Shown here piece after piece: positions 5,947 through 8,624 of a DNA stretch of 8,624 nucleotides. The position numbers and the translations under genes are program-made. The notes under the pieces are model-generated. The model saw only the letters and a list, made by a program, of their open reading frames with translations, was not told the DNA's origin and searched no databases. Source of the DNA: Candidatus Falkowiibacteriota bacterium (GTDB taxonomy: Bacteria > Patescibacteriota > Patescibacteriia > Patescibacteriales > UBA12465); assembly GCA_903839955.1 (NCBI GenBank), contig CAIMEI010000155.1:1-8624 (forward strand). The letters are read 5' to 3'. How positions within the stretch are numbered: the stretch's first letter is position 1; each line of letters begins with the position of its first letter.

Positions 5947-7353
5947 TTAGAATTCAATGTTGTTGTCGCCGCCGCTAGACACTTGCTTGGCGAGATTTTT
6001 GAAGCTGACGGTGGTTTCGTCAAAAAATAAATCAACTTTGCCGGTCGGGCCGTTTCGATGTTTGGCGATGTGGATTTCGGCTTTGTATCTCTCGTCCATC
6101 GGCAAATCTTGGGGATTGAAGCTGCGATCGGCCGCTTTGCGATAAATGAACATCACGATGTCGGCGTCTTGTTCGATAGAACCGGAATCGCGCAGGTGGG
6201 AAAGTTTCGGAATGGCGGGGCTGGTGGCTTCGACAGCGCGGGAGAGCTGGGCGAGAGCGAGCACGGGGACGTTGAGTTCGCGGGCGATGCCTTTGAGGCC
6301 GCGGCTAATTTCCGCGATTTCCTGAACGCGGTTGTCGCCGTATTTACCACGACCTTCCATCAGCTGAAGATAGTCCACCATGATGAGGCCCAAGCCTTTT
6401 TCCATTTGCAAGCGGCGGGCTTTGGCGCGGATTTCCATGATGGAGAGGGTGCTGGAGTCATCGATGTAAATCGGGGCTTCGGCTAATTGGCCCATGGCGG
6501 CGCCGATTTTGGCAAAGTCATTGTCTTCCTCTTTATCCGACAAATTGCCGGTGCGCATTTTCCAGAGACTGACATTGGCCTGGGAGCAGAGCATGCGGTC
6601 AACGAGCTGTTCCTTGCTCATTTCCAAAGAGAAAATGCCGACGCCTTCTTTGGTCTTGATGGCGGTTTGGCGGGCAATGTCCAAGGCGAAGGAAGTTTTT
6701 CCCACAGAAGGGCGGGCAGCGAGAATAATCAGGTCGGATTTTTGCAAACCAGCGAGGAGATTGTCCAGGTCAGTGAAGCCGGTGGGTAGGCCGCGCAATT
6801 TGCCGCCTTTTTTGTGCAGTTCATCGATCCGATCAAAAGCGGCGGTGAGCAAATTATCAATCGGCAAAAAGGCGTTTTTCAAGTATTTGCGGGAGACGCC
6901 GAAGATTTTCTGTTCGGTGGCATCCAGAACTTCGTCAATATCGGCCTCTTCGTCGAAACCCATTTTCATGATGTCGCCGGCGGCTTGCTGGAGACGGCGC
7001 AGGGTGGATTTTTTCTGGATGATGTTGGCGTAGAAGGAAACATTGGCGGAGGTGGCCACCGCATTACTCAGTTGCGCCAAGAAAGCGCGCCCGCCGATTT
7101 TGGCGAGCTGCTTTTTTTCTTCCAGGCGATTGGCAAGAGTGATGACGTCGATCGGTTCGCGGTTGTTGTAGAGCTCATGAATCGCTTCAAAGACAAATTT
7201 GTGAGCGTCTTTATAGAAATCGTCGGGCATTAACTGGTCAACCACTTTGATGATGGAGTCTTTATCAATTAAAAGACAGCCGAGCAGGGATTGTTCGGCT
7301 TCCAGGCTCTGGGGCGGGACTTTTTCGATGAGATTTTTATTTTCTTCGGTCAT
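5947..7353 (-). CDS. dnaB: Replicative DNA helicase DnaB
   Basis: Hexameric 5'-3' helicase that unwinds DNA at the replication fork. The 468-residue length is normal and there is no intein. The N-terminal DnaB domain starts at PQSLEAEQSLLGCLL (14-28). The linker leads to the RecA-like ATPase domain, which starts near GLPTGFTDLDNLLAGL. It has Walker A ARPSVGKTS (213-221), SLEM with the catalytic Glu (E244), Walker B LIMVDYLQL (323-331), LAQLSRAVE with the phosphate-sensing Gln (369), the DNA-binding loop region NRVQEIAEISRGLK, LRDSGSIEQDADIV (388-400), and the arginine-finger region KHRNGPTGKVDLFFD. The ATG at 7351-7353 has GGAGAGG five nt upstream. It is the first gene of a dnaB-ybaB unit. 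Confidence 0.97.
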   Translation of the reverse strand: MTEENKNLIEKVPPQSLEAEQSLLGCLLIDKDSIIKVVDQLMPDDFYKDAHKFVFEAIHELYNNREPIDVITLANRLEEKKQLAKIGGRAFLAQLSNAVATSANVSFYANIIQKKSTLRRLQQAAGDIMKMGFDEEADIDEVLDATEQKIFGVSRKYLKNAFLPIDNLLTAAFDRIDELHKKGGKLRGLPTGFTDLDNLLAGLQKSDLIILAARPSVGKTSFALDIARQTAIKTKEGVGIFSLEMSKEQLVDRMLCSQANVSLWKMRTGNLSDKEEDNDFAKIGAAMGQLAEAPIYIDDSSTLSIMEIRAKARRLQMEKGLGLIMVDYLQLMEGRGKYGDNRVQEIAEISRGLKGIARELNVPVLALAQLSRAVEATSPAIPKLSHLRDSGSIEQDADIVMFIYRKAADRSFNPQDLPMDERYKAEIHIAKHRNGPTGKVDLFFDETTVSFKNLAKQVSSGGDNNIEF

Positions 7354-7358
7354 ATTAG

Positions 7359-7365
7359 CCTCTCC
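7359..7365 (-). promoter_or_regulatory. Ribosome binding site of dnaB
   Basis: Minus-strand GGAGAGG five nt before the dnaB ATG. It is the only SD-like site among the leftward genes here and supports the chosen dnaB start. Confidence 0.6.
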
Positions 7366-7423
7366 ATTTTAGCCGAAAGGGCTGGTTTAATCAAGGAAAA
7401 TTTAGGCACAGGATATCAACGGT

Positions 7424-7432
7424 TTATCCACC
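7424..7432 (+). promoter_or_regulatory. Single DnaA-box-like site upstream of dnaB
   Basis: TTATCCACC matches the DnaA box consensus TTATCCACA at 8 of 9 positions. It lies between dnaB and the -35 of the 7530 gene. Only one box is seen, so this is not an origin; regulation of either flanking gene by DnaA is speculative and a chance match is possible. Confidence 0.25.
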
Positions 7433-7439
7433 GCTCGGG

Positions 7440-7468
7440 TTGACAGAACTCGTTTTTTTGTTTAGTAT
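7440..7468 (+). promoter_or_regulatory. Sigma-70-like promoter for the 7530-7991 gene
   Basis: TTGACA at 7440-7445, a 17-bp spacer and TAGTAT at 7463-7468. The predicted start is near 7475, with a leader of about 55 nt. Spacing and order match the promoter of the 5253 gene. Confidence 0.6.
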
Positions 7469-7495
7469 TAGCATGTAATAATTATAAATTAACAA
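7465..7495 (-). promoter_or_regulatory. Candidate dnaB promoter overlapping the divergent -10
   Basis: On the minus strand TAATAC (7470-7465) preceded by TGC (extended -10), with TTGTTA (7495-7490) at a long 19-bp spacing. The -10 overlaps that of the rightward promoter. It would give dnaB a leader of about 105 nt containing the DnaA-box-like site. Weak evidence. Confidence 0.3.
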
Positions 7496-7524
7496 ATAAA
7501 TAAATAACTAACAAAAAAGGAGGA
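7491..7524 (+). repeat. Shared leader element, copy 2, with strong ribosome binding site
   Basis: AACAAA, nine A/T-rich bases, AACTAACAA, an A-run three nt shorter than in copy 1, and GGAGGA (7519-7524), five nt before the ATG at 7530. The first 24 nt match copy 1 at 21 positions without gaps. Confidence 0.65.
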
Positions 7525-7529
7525 AAAAA

Positions 7530-7991
7530 ATGGAAAGCGATTTGGAATTGGAACAAGAAGTTTCCGTTGAAGAACAAATTGAAAATTTGCTAGAGAATCA
7601 AGAAGTAGCCAAGGTTATTTTGTGTTTTCTGGATCTTAGATTTATTCACGAACTTGTGAATTTGAGGGTACCAAAAGAACTAGTCAATCAGTATCGCCGT
7701 AAAAATGGCGACCTGGTGAAAGGGAGTCTTTCTGAACCTCTTAAGAAGATTTTCGTTAAATATCTAAATGAGAAAAAAGATCTCAAAAAATTAAAGGAGT
7801 TAGCCGCCATTGATGGTCTGGCTGGGGATTGCTTGAATCGAGCCTGCCGCCTGGAAAATGAGGTGGCGATGCTTAAATTGCTTTTTGAAAACTTAGTTCA
7901 CGGGACATGGGAAATACCCTGGGAGTATAAGTTTGAAATCAGCGACACCTGGCAGGTGATTGTGCGCCAGGCACCGGTTAGTAAAAACTAA
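7530..7991 (+). CDS. Small helical protein of unknown function, cassette 2
   Basis: A 153-residue protein that I do not recognise. The first 25 residues are very acidic (MESDLELEQEVSVEEQIEN), followed by hydrophobic helical sequence (EVAKVILCFLDLRFIHELVN), a Lys-rich helical stretch (LKKIFVKYLNEKKDLKKLKE, residues 71-90), a helix with two cysteines (GDCLNRACRLENEVAMLKLL), and a Trp-rich end (HGTWEIPWEYKFEISDTW). No signal peptide or clear membrane segment is visible. The start is secure from GGAGGA five nt upstream. It shows no sequence likeness to the 5253 product, although promoter, leader and terminator match that gene. It is divergent from dnaB and convergent with the tRNA gene. Confidence 0.75.
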   Translation: MESDLELEQEVSVEEQIENLLENQEVAKVILCFLDLRFIHELVNLRVPKELVNQYRRKNGDLVKGSLSEPLKKIFVKYLNEKKDLKKLKELAAIDGLAGDCLNRACRLENEVAMLKLLFENLVHGTWEIPWEYKFEISDTWQVIVRQAPVSKN

Positions 7992-8017
7992 AACCGTAAT
8001 TTTGATGGAAAGAAACA

Positions 8018-8045
8018 AAAAAGACCGAATAAAATCGGTCTTTTT
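8018..8045. terminator. Two-way intrinsic terminator after the 7530-7991 gene and the tRNA
   Basis: A perfect 11-bp stem, AAAAAGACCGA at 8018-8028 with TCGGTCTTTTT at 8035-8045, closes a 6-nt loop; then CC and more Ts to 8053. The left A-run makes it usable by the leftward tRNA transcript, whose 3' end is at 8058. Confidence 0.9.
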
Positions 8046-8057
8046 CCTTTTTTCGGG

Positions 8058-8130
8058 AGCCACCTGTCGGGATTGGACCGACGACCTGCCGCTTACAAGG
8101 CGGCTGCTCTACCAGCTGAGCTAAGGTGGC
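8058..8130 (-). tRNA. tRNA-Thr(UGU)
   Basis: A full cloverleaf of 73 nt on the minus strand: acceptor GCCACCT/AGGTGGC, D arm GCTC/GAGC with an 8-nt loop holding GG, anticodon stem GCCGC/GCGGC with loop CTTGTAA (anticodon TGT at 8097-8095, reading ACA), a 5-nt variable loop, T stem GTCGG/CCGAC, and a T discriminator. CCA is not encoded; CCC follows. The T loop reads TCCAATC, so the nearly universal T55 is C (base 8076). It lies 4 nt after the leftward LAGLIDADG-like gene and before a terminator, so it may share that gene's transcript. Confidence 0.95.
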
Positions 8131-8134
8131 AATT

Positions 8135-8624
8135 TTAATATTTAACTTTATACTCCTCTATCCATCCGAGCAGTAATTCAAGTAATAATTTATCGGGGTA
8201 ATTTATGGTAATTGTACCAAATCTAGATTTGTTTTTATGAGAATTATTTCCGCCCGGGTGGATTGATGACTTGTAAAAATTTTCAATTTTTATGCCCGTC
8301 AGCTTTGCCCAAAACGCTTTTGTTTGGCTCTCTTTGAGGTCAGGATATAAATGGATTAAGGCTTTTAGTCTTTCTTCTTGAACCCCGCAGATTTTTCTGA
8401 GGAATTTAAGAAAAACACAAATCATCTCTGGGTCGCTATTGGTGAATTTTAAGACATTGCCAGTTTTTGCTCCTTCCCCCCAATAAAGCATAATGCCGGC
8501 AGTTTTTAGATCTTTTAGGGCGGGGGAGAGGTTCGTATTTTTCTGAAATGGTTTTTTGTCTTTTTTAGTAAAATACCAATTATTTATCGCTTCGTTTATC
8601 GGTCTTCTTGGCACCTCACCTTTG
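8135..8624 (-). CDS. LAGLIDADG-endonuclease-like protein, probably N-terminally cut by the window edge
   Basis: A GTG at 8614 would give 159 residues, but the frame stays open to the edge (codons for K-G-E precede), so the gene probably begins outside the window. From the GTG, residues 1-30 are basic and polar and could be the end of an upstream DNA-binding region. From about residue 33, LKTAGIMLYWGEGAKTG followed by LKFTNSDPEMICVFLKFL resembles one LAGLIDADG homing-endonuclease-like module (AGxxxxxGEG, then a strand, NSD and a helix). Later come KAFWAKLTGI, a basic loop near GGNNSHKNKSRFG, and the final strand and helix. Similar stand-alone proteins with an N-terminal HTH occur as hypothetical proteins in other bacteria; I know of no proven function. 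The domain assignment is tentative and nuclease activity is unproven. It abuts tRNA-Thr. Confidence 0.6.
   Translation of the reverse strand, partial: KGEVPRRPINEAINNWYFTKKDKKPFQKNTNLSPALKDLKTAGIMLYWGEGAKTGNVLKFTNSDPEMICVFLKFLRKICGVQEERLKALIHLYPDLKESQTKAFWAKLTGIKIENFYKSSIHPGGNNSHKNKSRFGTITINYPDKLLLELLLGWIEEYKVKY

Noticed and set aside
5699..7233. Several long rightward open frames opposite ybaB and dnaB (for example 6058-6486, 6494-7033, 6814-7233)
   Set aside because: They are antisense shadows; the minus strand has intact YbaB and DnaB with all family motifs.
7354..7529. Replication origin next to dnaB
   Set aside because: Only one DnaA-box-like site and no cluster or dnaA/dnaN neighbour; the A/T-rich part is a leader.
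1..8624. CRISPR array or insertion sequence
   Set aside because: No regularly spaced repeats, no transposase gene and no terminal inverted repeats were seen.

Overview
The window looks like a chromosomal segment of a Candidate Phyla Radiation (Patescibacteria, probably Parcubacteria-like) bacterium. The reasons are short housekeeping genes scattered as single units, a membrane-anchored PEGA-domain protein of a type common in that group, a compact divergent MurA, mostly leaders without a Shine-Dalgarno sequence, a rplU without rpmA, and the end of a diversity-generating-retroelement (DGR) type reverse transcriptase. TGA is used as a normal stop (5562-5564), so there is no sign of the UGA recoding known from Gracilibacteria/Absconditabacteria. 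The lineage call is inference from gene content; no marker phylogeny was possible.

Layout. 1-426 (+) is the C-terminal part of the DGR-type reverse transcriptase, cut by the window edge. A promoter inside 430-458 drives 500-1453 (+), an unusual regulator with helix-turn-helix segments, a coiled coil and an RNA polymerase alpha-CTD-like C-terminus. A two-way terminator (1472-1500) separates it from a leftward pair, murA (2723-4024) followed after 5 nt by a PEGA-domain membrane protein (1515-2717). murA and rplU (4174-4485, +) diverge from two interlocked promoters at 4077-4119. rplU and recR (4560-5156, -) converge on a second two-way terminator. A 103-residue unknown protein (5253-5564, +) lies between recR and the leftward dnaB-ybaB pair (5642-7353). 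A second unknown protein (7530-7991, +) starts beyond dnaB. The right end holds, leftward, a LAGLIDADG-like protein open to the window edge and, 4 nt after it, a tRNA-Thr(UGU).

How it fits together. murA starts peptidoglycan precursor synthesis and is coupled to an envelope-anchored protein. recR, ybaB and dnaB form a replication and recombination group whose familiar ybaB-recR pairing has been split by the 5253 gene. Every convergent junction carries one hairpin with A-runs on the left and T-runs on the right, able to stop transcription from both sides.

The two unknown small proteins share no evident sequence similarity but have closely matching expression parts: a TTGACA-17 bp-TAnTAT promoter, a leader matching at 21 of 24 positions, a GGAGGA ribosome binding site (absent from most genes here), and a terminator built on AAAAGACC/GGTCTTTT with the T-run broken by CC. 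This paired cassette, the DGR-type reverse transcriptase with an in-frame TAG near its expected C-terminus, and the alpha-CTD fusion protein are the most interesting items.
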